Translations under genes and position numbers: made by a program
Part shown: piece after piece, positions 22,590 to 31,457 of the stretch
Layout of the letters: each line of letters opens with the position of its first letter
Position numbering within the stretch: position 1 is the stretch's first letter
Notes under the pieces: model-generated
What the model saw: only the letters and a program-made list of their open reading frames with translations
Told to the model about the DNA's origin: nothing
The model's database searches: none
Source of the DNA: Gemmatimonadota bacterium
GTDB lineage: Bacteria; Latescibacterota; UBA2968; UBA8231
Reading direction: 5' to 3'
DNA: 34,417 nucleotides
Assembly (NCBI GenBank): GCA_009841115.1
Contig: VXML01000087.1
Span: 1-34,417, forward strand

Positions 22590-23582
22590 TTGAATCCGCA
22601 CAAGAGAGAAGTCATTGCGAGCATGGAGGATTTTGTCAGGGGCCAGCTCAAGTTGCTCAAGCCCGTAGAGGACAGTTGGCAGCCCGACGATTTTCTCCCC
22701 AATGTGGGCGAGGAAAACTGGGAAGACTCCATCCGCGAATTCCGCACCCGAGCTCAAGCGCTCCCCGACGATGTCCTCGTCGTCCTCGTCGGCGACATGA
22801 TCACCGAAGAAGCCCTGCCCACCTATCAGACCTTGCTCAACAGCTTTGAAGGCGTGTCGGATACCACCGGCACGGATCCCAGCCCGTGGGCCCAGTGGTC
22901 GCGCGGCTGGACGGCCGAGGAAAATCGCCACGGCGATCTACTCAACAAGTACCTCTTTCTCACAGGTCGCGTCGATATGCGCGCCATTGAGACGACGATC
23001 CAATATCTGCTGCGCAACGGCTTCAACCCGCAAGCTGCCCAAGACCCCTACAAAGGTTTTGTCTATACGTCTTTCCAAGAGCGGGCGACCCGCATCTCCC
23101 ACAGCAACGTGGCTCGCCTAGCGCAAAAGGCCGGCGATTCGCACCTCAAGACCATCTGCGGTGTCGTGGCCGGCGACGAAGCCCGCCATGAAAAAGCATA
23201 CACGAACTTTATTAAGAAGATTTTCGAGCTAGATCCCACCGGCGCGGTATTGGCCTTCCGCGACCTGATGAAACGCCAAGTCGTCATGCCCGCTCACCTG
23301 ATGACCGACGGGCAGGATCCCGACCTTTTTGAACATTTCTCGATTATAGCCCAACGGCTCGGGGTATACACAGCCAAGCACTACGCTGAAATCATCCAGC
23401 ACCTAGTCCGCCAATGGGGGTTGGATTCGCTCTGCGGCCTCACCGGCGAAGCGGCCGCGGCCCAAGACTACTTGTGCACGCTCGGGCCGCGCTACGCCAA
23501 GCTGGCCGAGCGCAGCGAACGACGGCTACAGCAGCACACCGCACCGCTGCGGTTTAGTTGGATCCACAACCGCTGCGTCTAA
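22590..23582 (+). CDS. Soluble acyl-[acyl-carrier-protein] desaturase (plant stearoyl-ACP Delta9-type)
   Basis: 330 residues from TTG 22590 with GGAG upstream (ATG 22623 is an alternative). It introduces a double bond into ACP-bound fatty acids using O2 and a di-iron centre. Ligands corresponding to the castor enzyme are all in place: Glu73 ('DMITEEALPTYQ'), Glu111 and His114 ('WTAEENRHGDLLNKY'), Glu164 ('SFQERATRISH'), Glu197 and His200 ('GDEARHEKAYT'). The similarity to plant plastid desaturases is striking throughout ('LFEHFSIIAQRLGVYTAKHY'), with no transit peptide. It implies aerobic unsaturated fatty acid synthesis. Codon use matches neighbours, so it is not a contaminant. Confidence 0.95.
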   Translation: MNPHKREVIASMEDFVRGQLKLLKPVEDSWQPDDFLPNVGEENWEDSIREFRTRAQALPDDVLVVLVGDMITEEALPTYQTLLNSFEGVSDTTGTDPSPWAQWSRGWTAEENRHGDLLNKYLFLTGRVDMRAIETTIQYLLRNGFNPQAAQDPYKGFVYTSFQERATRISHSNVARLAQKAGDSHLKTICGVVAGDEARHEKAYTNFIKKIFELDPTGAVLAFRDLMKRQVVMPAHLMTDGQDPDLFEHFSIIAQRLGVYTAKHYAEIIQHLVRQWGLDSLCGLTGEAAAAQDYLCTLGPRYAKLAERSERRLQQHTAPLRFSWIHNRCV

Positions 23583-23597
23583 CCGGGGCCGCAGCTT

Positions 23598-23759
23598 ATG
23601 CGTCCACGGCCCTCCGACCCTTTTTTCGCGCTCGTCCAAAAGGCACGTGACTCCTCCGGCGAAATTGACCTCGCCCGCGGGGCCAGCGACGCCCCGGACA
23701 CCTCCGCCATCGAGCACAACATCCGCGTTCTTGCCAATCGCCTGATCCCGCTCAACTGA
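23598..23759 (+). CDS. Possible small protein (53 residues), unknown
   Basis: ATG 23598 to TGA 23757-23759, beginning 15 bases after the desaturase stop and ending 1 base before the convergent ABC permease stop, so it fills the gap neatly. Sequence starts 'MRPRPSDPFFALVQKARDSS' and ends with a helix 'AIEHNIRVLANRLIPLN'. There is no clear ribosome site and no known family, so this may be chance. Confidence 0.3.
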   Translation: MRPRPSDPFFALVQKARDSSGEIDLARGASDAPDTSAIEHNIRVLANRLIPLN

Positions 23760-23760
23760 C

Positions 23761-25284
23761 CTAGTCCGCTTCGCGCTCCGCTGGGCTGATGTCTTCTTTG
23801 GCCGTCAACCAGCGCATGACCTCTCCCAATCGCGGCGGCTTGCCCGTCATCAAGATGCCGATACGGAAAACCTTACCCGCCCCTCGCACTGCGAAGTAGA
23901 TGGATAACAAAAGCAGCACCGTGGTCGCCAAATACTCCCACAGCGGCAGTGAGCCAGCGGCCCGATTCATCATGACAAAAGGGGTAAAAAGCGGGATGTA
24001 GGACATAACCCGCGCCAAGGTGCCATTGGGGTCTTGAGTGATGGGGATCATGGTGAGCAACGGCACGATCAGCGGCACGAGGAGCGGCAACATCAAGCTC
24101 TGCGCGTCTTTTAAGCTATTGCACAGCGAGCCAGCCCCTACCAGCAGGCAGGCATACAGCAGGAAGCCTGCTAAGAAGTAAAAGACAAAGGACCACAAGT
24201 ACAGCGGAGTACTGGCAATACCGACAATGGAGGCCACATCGTCCCCCAACGCGGCCGGCGCGATCACCACCCCCACCGCGACGCACGCGACCCAAGTAAA
24301 GACCAAGGTCAGTCCAACCGCGGCCGTGCCGGCGATCTTACCGGCCATCAGTTCAAAGGGCGAGAGCGCGGACAGCAGCACTTCGATGAGGCGCGAGGAC
24401 TTCTCCTCCACAGTATTGGTCATAAGCGTCTGCGCGTTGATAAATATCGCCATCCACAATAGATACACGAACGGTATGACGGCCCACTGTTGGACTCTAT
24501 CGACTGTGGAAACCTCGGCCTCGTCGCCGCGCTTATCGACCTTGCGCTCCGCAAAATGCACTGGGGTCTGCAACCAGTTGCTCGTCTCCGCGTCGAGGCC
24601 CGCCTGTTCAATGCGCCGCGCCCGCACCACTTGGAACACCTGATCTGCAAACCAACGACGCAAGTCCTGATCGGTCAGATTCAAAGAGATGTATTTGCAT
24701 CCCTCGTCGCTGGCGACTGGATCTGGGGCGATGACGAAGTACGCAAAGAGCGAGCCGTCGTTCACCATGCGATTGAGCATGGCTGGCGGATCGTCGCCGC
24801 TGGGCACCTCCACCCGGACGTAGCGGCTGCGCGAGAGTTCTAAGTCGAGTCCCTCTAACTCTTCAGCCGACACCTGCTGCCACCATTCGACGAGACCGGC
24901 TGAGACCTCATCTCCCCCCGCAGCGAGGTCTTGGACCAGCGCTGGCCGCTCCGCTTCGTCCAAGCTCACATAGCCCTTCGCGGCTGCCCGGACCGCATCC
25001 GGCAAACGCTCCCAAGTCTGACCGCCATCGCGGTAGCGCTCTGCCGCATCCCGCAGCACTATGCCCAAATCCTCGGCCAAAATGCCCTTTTCCACCTCCT
25101 GTAGCACAAAACCCGAGTGGTCGATCACAGCATAGGTGCGCGCCTGTTTGGTTTCGCTCAATAGAATGGGCACCACAACGCTCAACGCGAGGATGAGCGG
25201 GAAGGCCAAGACGCCGATCCAAAACCCCTTCGTGCGGACGTGCTCCATGTATTCGCGCCGCGCAACTAAAGCAATTTTACGCAT
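23761..25284 (-). CDS. ABC-2 type exporter permease (NatB-like)
   Basis: 507 residues. One N-terminal membrane helix (~23-43: 'FWIGVLAFPLILALSVVVPI') after 'LVARREYMEHVRTKGF', a large extracytoplasmic domain (~45-265), then about five membrane helices (~270-470) including 'VNTVEEKSSRLIEVLLSALS'-type conserved core ('MTNTVEEKSSRLIEVLLSAL'). This is the ABC-2/NatB layout used for export of Na+ or of unidentified peptides or lipids. It overlaps its ATPase gene by 8 bases. The substrate cannot be read from the sequence. Confidence 0.88.
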   Translation of the reverse strand: MRKIALVARREYMEHVRTKGFWIGVLAFPLILALSVVVPILLSETKQARTYAVIDHSGFVLQEVEKGILAEDLGIVLRDAAERYRDGGQTWERLPDAVRAAAKGYVSLDEAERPALVQDLAAGGDEVSAGLVEWWQQVSAEELEGLDLELSRSRYVRVEVPSGDDPPAMLNRMVNDGSLFAYFVIAPDPVASDEGCKYISLNLTDQDLRRWFADQVFQVVRARRIEQAGLDAETSNWLQTPVHFAERKVDKRGDEAEVSTVDRVQQWAVIPFVYLLWMAIFINAQTLMTNTVEEKSSRLIEVLLSALSPFELMAGKIAGTAAVGLTLVFTWVACVAVGVVIAPAALGDDVASIVGIASTPLYLWSFVFYFLAGFLLYACLLVGAGSLCNSLKDAQSLMLPLLVPLIVPLLTMIPITQDPNGTLARVMSYIPLFTPFVMMNRAAGSLPLWEYLATTVLLLLSIYFAVRGAGKVFRIGILMTGKPPRLGEVMRWLTAKEDISPAEREAD

Positions 25285-26188
25285 CGTCGGCCTCCCCTAT
25301 GGCGCGGATGAAAATCTCGTGCAATGAGGCCGTGCGCAGGGCAAAACCCCGTATCTGCACCTTGGGGACGAGCGCGGCCAACAGCGCTTGCGAGTCCGCG
25401 TCCTCGGCCAGAAAAAGCTCGGCCCGCTTGCCCGAGTCGTTGACCCGGATAACGCCCGGCAGCTCGCGCAGCAGACGCCCGTCGCCATCGTAGTCGAGCA
25501 GCGCAGCGCGTCCCCCGCTGGCGAGTACTTGGCCCAACGGACCATCGACGACCTTCTGCCCCTTGTTGATCAGCGCGACAAAGTCGCATAACTGCTCGGC
25601 CTGCTCCATCAGGTGGGTCGAGAAGATCATCGTCTTGCCGTCGCGGCGCATCTGCAAGATGACGTCCCGCATCAGATCGCGATTGACCGGGTCCAGCCCG
25701 GAAAAAGGCTCGTCGAGAATGACTAACTCGGGCTCGTGGATCAGCGCCGCGAGCAATTGCACCTTTTGCTCCATGCCCTTGGAAAGCACCTCGCAGCGCC
25801 GATCCTGATAATCGCCGAGGCCATAGCGCTGCAACAACTCAGCGGCCCGCTGCTGCGCCACGTCCGCAGCAATCCCCTTGAGCCGCGCGAAATAGATCAT
25901 CACCTCGGCGACCTTCATCTTCTTGTACAGGCCCTTTTCCTCGGGCAGATAGCCGAGCTGGTCTTTGACCGCGAGAGCCTGTTGTCCATCCAGTAGGCCG
26001 ATGCGCCCGGAATCGGCGAAGAAGATGCTCATAATCATGCGGATAAGGGTCGTCTTACCCGCGCCGTTGGGACCCAACAGCCCGTAGATACACCCCGCGG
26101 GCACGCGCAGCGACACCCCGCGCACGGCCTCAACCGCGCCGAAGCGCTTCCACACGTCTTCGAGCTGTACTGCCGTTGCAAAAGCCAT
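25277..26188 (-). CDS. ABC transporter ATP-binding protein (NatA-like)
   Basis: 303 residues. Walker A 'GPNGAGKTT' (39-47), a modified signature 'LSKGMEQ' (135-141) in place of LSGGQ as usual in this group, and Walker B 'LVILDEPFSGLD' (155-166). A C-terminal ~80-residue domain typical of NatA/DrrA ATPases follows. The ATG has GAGGAGG nine bases upstream. With the overlapping permease it makes a two-gene exporter, transcribed away from the DUF4432 gene. Confidence 0.93.
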   Translation of the reverse strand: MAFATAVQLEDVWKRFGAVEAVRGVSLRVPAGCIYGLLGPNGAGKTTLIRMIMSIFFADSGRIGLLDGQQALAVKDQLGYLPEEKGLYKKMKVAEVMIYFARLKGIAADVAQQRAAELLQRYGLGDYQDRRCEVLSKGMEQKVQLLAALIHEPELVILDEPFSGLDPVNRDLMRDVILQMRRDGKTMIFSTHLMEQAEQLCDFVALINKGQKVVDGPLGQVLASGGRAALLDYDGDGRLLRELPGVIRVNDSGKRAELFLAEDADSQALLAALVPKVQIRGFALRTASLHEIFIRAIGEADDA

Positions 26189-26312
26189 CCTTCTGACCTC
26201 CTCTCAATAGATTCGGGTTGACCGAGAAGAGCCATTCGCCCGTTCGGCCCTATATCTTATATTGAGAAACCCAGACCCTTACAAGGTTTCTCATTTACAC
26301 AGGAGGTTCCTC

Positions 26313-27401
26313 ATGCCCAAGCTTTTCGGCCGCAACTTCACCCGCCGCCAACTGCTCAACCGCGTCGGCGACATCAGCCAGCTCATGTACGCCCGCCGCG
26401 CCGAGCGCCGAGAAGGATTCGAGCGCGGTGCCGATCTCATTGACGTGTTCAACGCTTCGGGCTTGGGGTTTTCCGTCTTGCCCGGCCGCGCCCTCGACAT
26501 TGCCTCGGCCCACTACAAGGGCCAGTCGCTGTGCTTCCGCTCCGGACCCGGAGACGTCGGGCCAGCCTTCTACGAGCCAGAGGGCTTCAAATGGGGACGC
26601 GGCTGGTTTGGCGGGCTGGTCACCTCGTGCGGCCTCGACTTTGTCGGCCACCCAGAAGTCGATCCCGAAGAAGAAAACGCCGAAATGCCGCTACACGGTC
26701 GCCTCTCTTATATACCGGCGAAGAACGTCGGCATTGAAGCAAGCTGGGAGGGTTCGGATTACGTCGTGCGCATCCGCGGCCAAATGCGCCAAGCCGAAGT
26801 CTTTGCCGAGAATCTAGAGTTGTCGCGCGAGATCTCGACCGTACTCGGCGAGCGGAGCATCCACATCCGCGACCGCATTGAAAACCTCGCCGCCGACCGC
26901 TCGCCGCTCATGTTCGTATATCACTGCAACCCCGGCTTCCCCCTCCTCGACGAAGGGACCCGCCTCGTCCTCCACAGCCGCGAGAGCACCGAGTGGACCG
27001 CAGACCGCCCCGTCAGCCCCGAAGACTACACCGTGGCCAAAGGCCCGCAACCGCGCGCCCACGACGATGTGTACGTGCATCGGCCCCGCACCAACCGCCA
27101 AGGGCGCGTCCACATCGGCCTGCTCAACGAAAAGCTCGGCTTGGGATTGTATTGGCAGTTCAAGCACAGCGAGATTCCCATCGTCAACCACTGGCAGCAC
27201 TTCCACAAGGGCACTTACGTCACCGGCATTGAGCCGGGCAACTGCTCAGTGCTCGGCCGCGCTTGGAACCGCAAGCACGGAACCTTGCAGTACATAGAGC
27301 CGGGCGAGGTGCGCGAGTTCAATATGGAAATCGGCGTATTAGACGGGGCGGACGAGATGAGGGACTTTGAGCGGAAGGTCAAGCGGGGATTGGCCAAGTA
27401 A
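26313..27401 (+). CDS. DUF4432 family protein (aldose-1-epimerase-like fold)
   Basis: 362 residues from ATG 26313, seven bases after an AGGAGGT-like site. It has the DUF4432 profile: 'GFSVLPGRALDIASAHYKG', 'GWFGGLVTSCGLDFVG', 'LHGRLSYIPAKNV', 'IRDRIENLAADRSPLMFVYH', 'NPGFPLLDEG', and 'NWQHF..'-type 'VNHWQHFHKGTYVTGIEPGN'. Members share the galactose mutarotase beta-sandwich and are found in sugar-catabolic clusters; a mutarotase or hexulose-isomerase-type role is inferred. It heads a group of carbohydrate-related genes to 31369. Confidence 0.85.
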   Translation: MPKLFGRNFTRRQLLNRVGDISQLMYARRAERREGFERGADLIDVFNASGLGFSVLPGRALDIASAHYKGQSLCFRSGPGDVGPAFYEPEGFKWGRGWFGGLVTSCGLDFVGHPEVDPEEENAEMPLHGRLSYIPAKNVGIEASWEGSDYVVRIRGQMRQAEVFAENLELSREISTVLGERSIHIRDRIENLAADRSPLMFVYHCNPGFPLLDEGTRLVLHSRESTEWTADRPVSPEDYTVAKGPQPRAHDDVYVHRPRTNRQGRVHIGLLNEKLGLGLYWQFKHSEIPIVNHWQHFHKGTYVTGIEPGNCSVLGRAWNRKHGTLQYIEPGEVREFNMEIGVLDGADEMRDFERKVKRGLAK

Positions 27402-27423
27402 GGACTCGCTGGGAGAATAAGGG

Positions 27424-29304
27424 ATGGCAGTCTCCCTAGAGGCGTGCGAATCGGCCCAGACACCACCGAAGTGGGCCCTGCTTCAGCGCCAACTCTTCGA
27501 CGCAATCGAGGATGCCGCTCCACAGGTGATCGAGAGATACACCCATCCAGATGGGCGTCTGCTCTGGCCCCCTAGTCCCGACTTCCAGAGCATCGACGCG
27601 CTGGATGACTGCTACGAGAGCTTCCACAACTGGCCGCTCTTCTACTTGCTCGGCGGCAGCGACCGGTTCCTAACCGACGCCCAGCGGGAATTCGACGTCA
27701 TCAATGAGCAGATGAGCCAGCATGGCACGAGACACGGCTACCCCATGGTGGTGCGGGAGTACCAGCCGGGCTACGACTGGTTCCATCAGGGCGAGGGCAA
27801 CTACCTGTCCTACATGCTCTGCATGGCCGATCCGACCAACGGGACCAACATCGAGCGGGCTCGGCGCTTCGCCGGGCTGTTCCTTGGCGAGGATCCAGAG
27901 GCACCCAACTACGACCCGGAACACCGGATCATCCGCTGCGCGAGAAACGGCAGCAAGGGACCGGCCTACTGGGCCTTCGACGAAGGTCCACATTGGCCCT
28001 ATGAGGGGTACAACCTGCCCTTCTACGACGTGCCGGGATGCACCAATCACGAGGCGGTGCGAAGCAGTCCCGAGTTGGCCGAGCGGCTGGGCCAGGCCAT
28101 GCGCGATCGCATGGGCCGCGGCGACGCCGTGGTCAACCTCCTGGCGACCACCCTAGGGGCAAACGCCTACCTGCTAACGGCGGACGGGAAGTACCGAGAC
28201 TGGGTCGTAGAATACACCGAGGCCTGGATGGAGCGCGCCGACGCCAACGGCGGCATCGTACCCGACAACGTCGGCCTCTCCGGTGTCGTGGGTGAACACA
28301 CCAACGGCAAGTGGTATGGGTCGAGCTACGGCTGGGCCTGGCCCCATGGTTGGCACAGCGTGGGGCAGGCCGTGGGGGTCGCAGCCCAGAATTGCGCCCT
28401 GCTGACGCGCAGACTGGAATACATGGACTTTCCGCGGTCGCAGATCGACGTCCTCATTTCCCACGGGATCGAGCGCGACGATCAGCTCTACGTGCCCCAC
28501 AAGTACGATGATCCCGGACTGGTCAACTACGAGCCGGGCGAGTGGATGTGGTACCCGATCAGGAAGAAAGACGGCACCGCCCTGCAGCAGGACGGCTGGT
28601 TCGAGTTCATGCCCATGTACCCGTCCGACATCGCCCATCTGTGGTGCATGTCGATGGCCCGGTCCGATTCACAGCGATTCGAGCAGACCCGCAAGCGGTC
28701 GGGTGATCCGTTCGCCATCAACTCGTGGCACCACACCAAGGATCAGGGCGGACACGACTGGGGCTGGATGGCCTACCTGCACGGCGAGTTCCCCGAGTAT
28801 CCGGAGCGGATCCTCGAACACAATCTGGCCCAAGTGCAGGCGCGTCTCGACTTCATGGCGCAGGACGAGCAGGACCCGGCCACCTATGGCGACGCCTATT
28901 TCCAACAGCGGAATCCCGTTACCTGCGAAGGCCTAGTGCAGCTCACCATGGGTGCCCCTCTCCCCCACTACAATGGGGGCCTGCTAGTCACGAGACTGCG
29001 CCACTTCGACGCCCAGCGCCGTCGTCCGGGGCTTCCGCCCGACGTGGCCGCGCTGGTCTCGGAGCTGAGCGACGACCGGGCCGAGCTGACCATGGTGAAC
29101 CTGAATCCGACAGAGTGCCGGGAGGTGCTTATCCAAGCGGGAGGCATGGGGGAACACGAGTTCACCGAGATCGCCGGGGCGTCCCAGCGCGTTCCGGTGA
29201 ACGGCAAGACGTTCGCGCTAGCTCTGCCGTCGCGCACCCAAGCCCGACTCGTGCTGGGCATGAAGCGCTTCGTCCACGAGCCGAGTCTGGCCCCGCCGTG
29301 GTGA
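27424..29304 (+). CDS. Large soluble protein, probable alpha/alpha-toroid glycan-active enzyme; unknown family
   Basis: 626 residues with no signal peptide or membrane helix. The body has many repeated amphipathic helices with conserved Trp, His, Tyr and acidic residues ('FHNWPLFYLLGGSDRFLTDA', 'YDWFHQGEGNYLSYMLCMAD', 'YGWAWPHGWHSVGQAVGVAA'), as in (alpha/alpha)6-barrel polysaccharide lyases and glycosidases, and a beta-rich C-terminal ~90 residues. I cannot name a family. Codon use differs from flanking genes: Gln is almost always CAG here (about 27 CAG to 5 CAA by my count), whereas neighbours mix both, which suggests separate origin. It follows DUF4432 by 22 bases. Confidence 0.65.
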   Translation: MAVSLEACESAQTPPKWALLQRQLFDAIEDAAPQVIERYTHPDGRLLWPPSPDFQSIDALDDCYESFHNWPLFYLLGGSDRFLTDAQREFDVINEQMSQHGTRHGYPMVVREYQPGYDWFHQGEGNYLSYMLCMADPTNGTNIERARRFAGLFLGEDPEAPNYDPEHRIIRCARNGSKGPAYWAFDEGPHWPYEGYNLPFYDVPGCTNHEAVRSSPELAERLGQAMRDRMGRGDAVVNLLATTLGANAYLLTADGKYRDWVVEYTEAWMERADANGGIVPDNVGLSGVVGEHTNGKWYGSSYGWAWPHGWHSVGQAVGVAAQNCALLTRRLEYMDFPRSQIDVLISHGIERDDQLYVPHKYDDPGLVNYEPGEWMWYPIRKKDGTALQQDGWFEFMPMYPSDIAHLWCMSMARSDSQRFEQTRKRSGDPFAINSWHHTKDQGGHDWGWMAYLHGEFPEYPERILEHNLAQVQARLDFMAQDEQDPATYGDAYFQQRNPVTCEGLVQLTMGAPLPHYNGGLLVTRLRHFDAQRRRPGLPPDVAALVSELSDDRAELTMVNLNPTECREVLIQAGGMGEHEFTEIAGASQRVPVNGKTFALALPSRTQARLVLGMKRFVHEPSLAPPW

Positions 29305-29315
29305 AGGTCGGAGCA

Positions 29316-30224
29316 CTACAGTTCAGACGCCCATTCCTCATACGCCCGCACCACCGCTTCCCGATCGACGAACGGTCGGTACAGGAGCCGCGCCCGGTAG
29401 CGGTAGGTCCGGCCGATCTCCGGGGTGCGGATGACGTACTGCCAGTCCCAGGCCGGGCTGTGCGGGTCCGGCCGTCCGCGCTCGTCCCGGATGAAGTTCC
29501 ACAGGGCGAAGCGGATGGGTGCCTCCTGATCGAACATCATCGCATAGACCATCCGATCGTCCCCGCTCGACAGGTCTCCGTCGCCATCCGCCAGACCGTA
29601 GTAGAACGGCAGGAGGAAGCGCTTGCGGGGATCTTCGACTATGTTGAGGGTTTCGGCTCCTTCTTCGTACGGGAGTGGATCGACCGAGGCGTGGGCAACG
29701 GTGCCGGTCTCGAAGCGGCCGGCCGGAAGGTCTTCGCCGAAGCGGAGCCAGCCTTCCTCCCCTTCGCAGGTCCCGTAGAAATGGATCGCCCGGCCGCAGG
29801 TGCGGTTCATGTAGGAAGCCCACATGAAGGCGACGTACCCGAGCGGGGCGCATCGTTCGTCGGTCAGGCGAGCAGTGAACTCCATATCGACGCAGTCCGG
29901 CCCGAGGCAATAGCACATCGCGCTCTCGATTCCCCAAGAGGAGTCCGCGGCCGGATGGTGGACCGACGCTTCGCCGGGAGCATGGGAGAGGAGGAAGCAG
30001 CGGTCTTTCCGGGGAGTGAACATCGAGCGGTCGGCGTCGGCCGCCGCGCCGTTCATGATGTGCTCAAAGTTGAGGCCGACGGCGTCGTCCCGGAAGAGGT
30101 TCTGATCCGGGTAGCTCAGATGACACAGGGGGTTGAAGCCACTCCCCTGGCGGTCGGCGTTCGCCTCGTTGTCGAGGAGGAAGCCCCGGCAGGAGCCGCT
30201 CCTCAGTCCAATCGTCGCAGCCAT
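29316..30224 (-). CDS. Unrecognised conserved-looking protein, convergent to the large toroid protein
   Basis: 302 residues from ATG 30224 with GGGGAG eight bases upstream; an in-frame ATG at 30245 adds seven residues. It starts 'MAATIGLRSGSCRGFLLDNE' and is rich in aromatic, Asp and Gly residues ('FMWASYMNRTCGRAIHFYGT', 'RFLLPFYYGLADGDGDLSSG', 'WDWQYVIRTPEIGRTYRYRA'). No signal peptide is present. It looks like a beta-rich, perhaps galactose-mutarotase-like or carbohydrate-binding fold, but I do not recognise the family. Codon use, like the preceding gene, favours CAG for Gln, suggesting both came together. A longer plus-strand open frame over it (28725-30311) is a shadow. Confidence 0.6.
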   Translation of the reverse strand: MAATIGLRSGSCRGFLLDNEANADRQGSGFNPLCHLSYPDQNLFRDDAVGLNFEHIMNGAAADADRSMFTPRKDRCFLLSHAPGEASVHHPAADSSWGIESAMCYCLGPDCVDMEFTARLTDERCAPLGYVAFMWASYMNRTCGRAIHFYGTCEGEEGWLRFGEDLPAGRFETGTVAHASVDPLPYEEGAETLNIVEDPRKRFLLPFYYGLADGDGDLSSGDDRMVYAMMFDQEAPIRFALWNFIRDERGRPDPHSPAWDWQYVIRTPEIGRTYRYRARLLYRPFVDREAVVRAYEEWASEL

Positions 30225-30297
30225 GCCGCTGTCTCCCCATCTCATCGCCCACCTGTAGGTGGTAGTCTATCAACTCTAGTTTTGTCTATTCGTCATC

Positions 30298-30326
30298 TTG
30301 AGATTGACTAACTATTAAATTAGAAT
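30298..30326 (+). promoter_or_regulatory. Putative promoter of the GH43-like gene
   Basis: TTGAGA (30298-30303), 17 bases, TAGAAT (30321-30326), in the AT-rich middle of the 30246-30445 gap. Leader to ATG 30446 would be ~110 bases. A CCACCT-GT-AGGTGG palindrome (30249-30262) lies nearer the minus-strand gene. Confidence 0.45.
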
Positions 30327-30445
30327 GATGCCGAAGCGAGGACTGGAACTCCAACGCCCGAGCACTGAGCGAACCAAGCTAAGCTACATTTGGTTCCGGT
30401 CAACTGCGAGTTCGCTGGAAGGGCATCGTACACAGGAGAAAACGC

Positions 30446-31369
30446 ATGATCCAGAACTGGCAGCGCGACGAAGGCCCCTGCATCACCCTAGGTTCTGAGG
30501 GAGCCTTCGACGACATGCACCTCTTCGCCCCCTGCGTCGCCTACGAGGATGGGATGTACTCGATGTGGTACAGCGGATCGCGCCACAATGTCAGCGACCG
30601 CGTGGATAATCGCGTCTTCACCCTCGGCTTGGCTACTTCCACCGACGGCATCCGCTTTACCAAAGATCCGCGCTCGCCGGTGTGCCGCTTCACGGGCACG
30701 CGCTCGATTCTAACCCCGACGCTCCTCCGCCACCCCAACGGCTCGGTATGCAGGGAGCAAGGCCGCCTGCGTCTGTGGTTTTCCTCCTGCAACTTCCCCT
30801 CCGGCGACCGGCTGCACACCCTACACGAAACCGTCAGCGACGACGGCATCGAGTGGGATGCGCCATCGGCTCCGCAACTCGAACATGCGTACGCACCGAC
30901 CCTTATCAAAGAAGCCGACCACTACAAACTCTGGTACACCGACGTCCAAGCTCTGCCCTGGAGCATACGTTATGCCCAAAGCGCCGACGGGTGCGACTGG
31001 CAGGTCGCGGCCGACCCGGTCCTGACGCTCGACCAATCTTGGGAACACGACCGCCTCCTCTATCCCACGGTTGTCGCCATCGGCGGTCAGTACTGGATGT
31101 GGTACGGCAGTTACAGCCAGCACGGCAGCGAGGAAATGAAAACCGCTATTGGCTGCGCGTATAGCGAAGACGGCTTGCGTTGGCAAAAGGACCCCGACAA
31201 CCCCGTTTTCGCTCCCGATCCATCGCGAACCTGGGAATCCCACTACACTACCAGCCAATCGATACTGCGCCTCGACGACGGCTCCCTCCGCATCTGGTAC
31301 GCCTCGCGCCCGGCACCCCCTTTCGTACACAAGTATTACGCCATCGGCACCGCGCGATGGCCCGCTTAA
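30446..31369 (+). CDS. Five-bladed-propeller glycosidase-like protein (GH43/GH32/GH130-like)
   Basis: 307 residues from ATG 30446 with CAGGAG upstream; no signal peptide. The repeating pattern of Asp/Gly-rich blades is evident: 'FAPCVAYEDGMYSMWYSGSR', 'LGLATSTDGIRFTKDPRSPV', 'YAPTLIKEADHYKLWYTDVQ', 'YPTVVAIGGQYWMWYGSYSQ', 'IGCAYSEDGLRWQKDPDNPV'. Each blade carries the 'S-x-D-G-x-x-W/F' motif usual in clans acting on arabinan, fructan or mannoside linkages. The precise family cannot be told from motif reading; the catalytic acidic residues are not confidently assigned. Confidence 0.75.
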   Translation: MIQNWQRDEGPCITLGSEGAFDDMHLFAPCVAYEDGMYSMWYSGSRHNVSDRVDNRVFTLGLATSTDGIRFTKDPRSPVCRFTGTRSILTPTLLRHPNGSVCREQGRLRLWFSSCNFPSGDRLHTLHETVSDDGIEWDAPSAPQLEHAYAPTLIKEADHYKLWYTDVQALPWSIRYAQSADGCDWQVAADPVLTLDQSWEHDRLLYPTVVAIGGQYWMWYGSYSQHGSEEMKTAIGCAYSEDGLRWQKDPDNPVFAPDPSRTWESHYTTSQSILRLDDGSLRIWYASRPAPPFVHKYYAIGTARWPA

Positions 31370-31457
31370 TGGACGCCGATATTTAGATGGCGCAAGAGCA
31401 GTCAGCTACCACACAACGGCGGCGCACCGACACGCTAAAGATACACCTATTGTTCCA

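Noticed and set aside
22590..23582. Eukaryotic (algal or plant) contamination because of the desaturase
   Set aside because: The gene has no intron or transit peptide, shares codon use with neighbours and is embedded in bacterial operons with bacterial promoter elements.
28725..30311. Long plus-strand open frame of 528 codons
   Set aside because: It overlaps the well-formed 626-residue gene and runs antisense to the minus-strand gene at 29316-30224; its Arg/Pro/Gly-rich translation has no protein-like pattern. GC-rich third positions explain the open frame.
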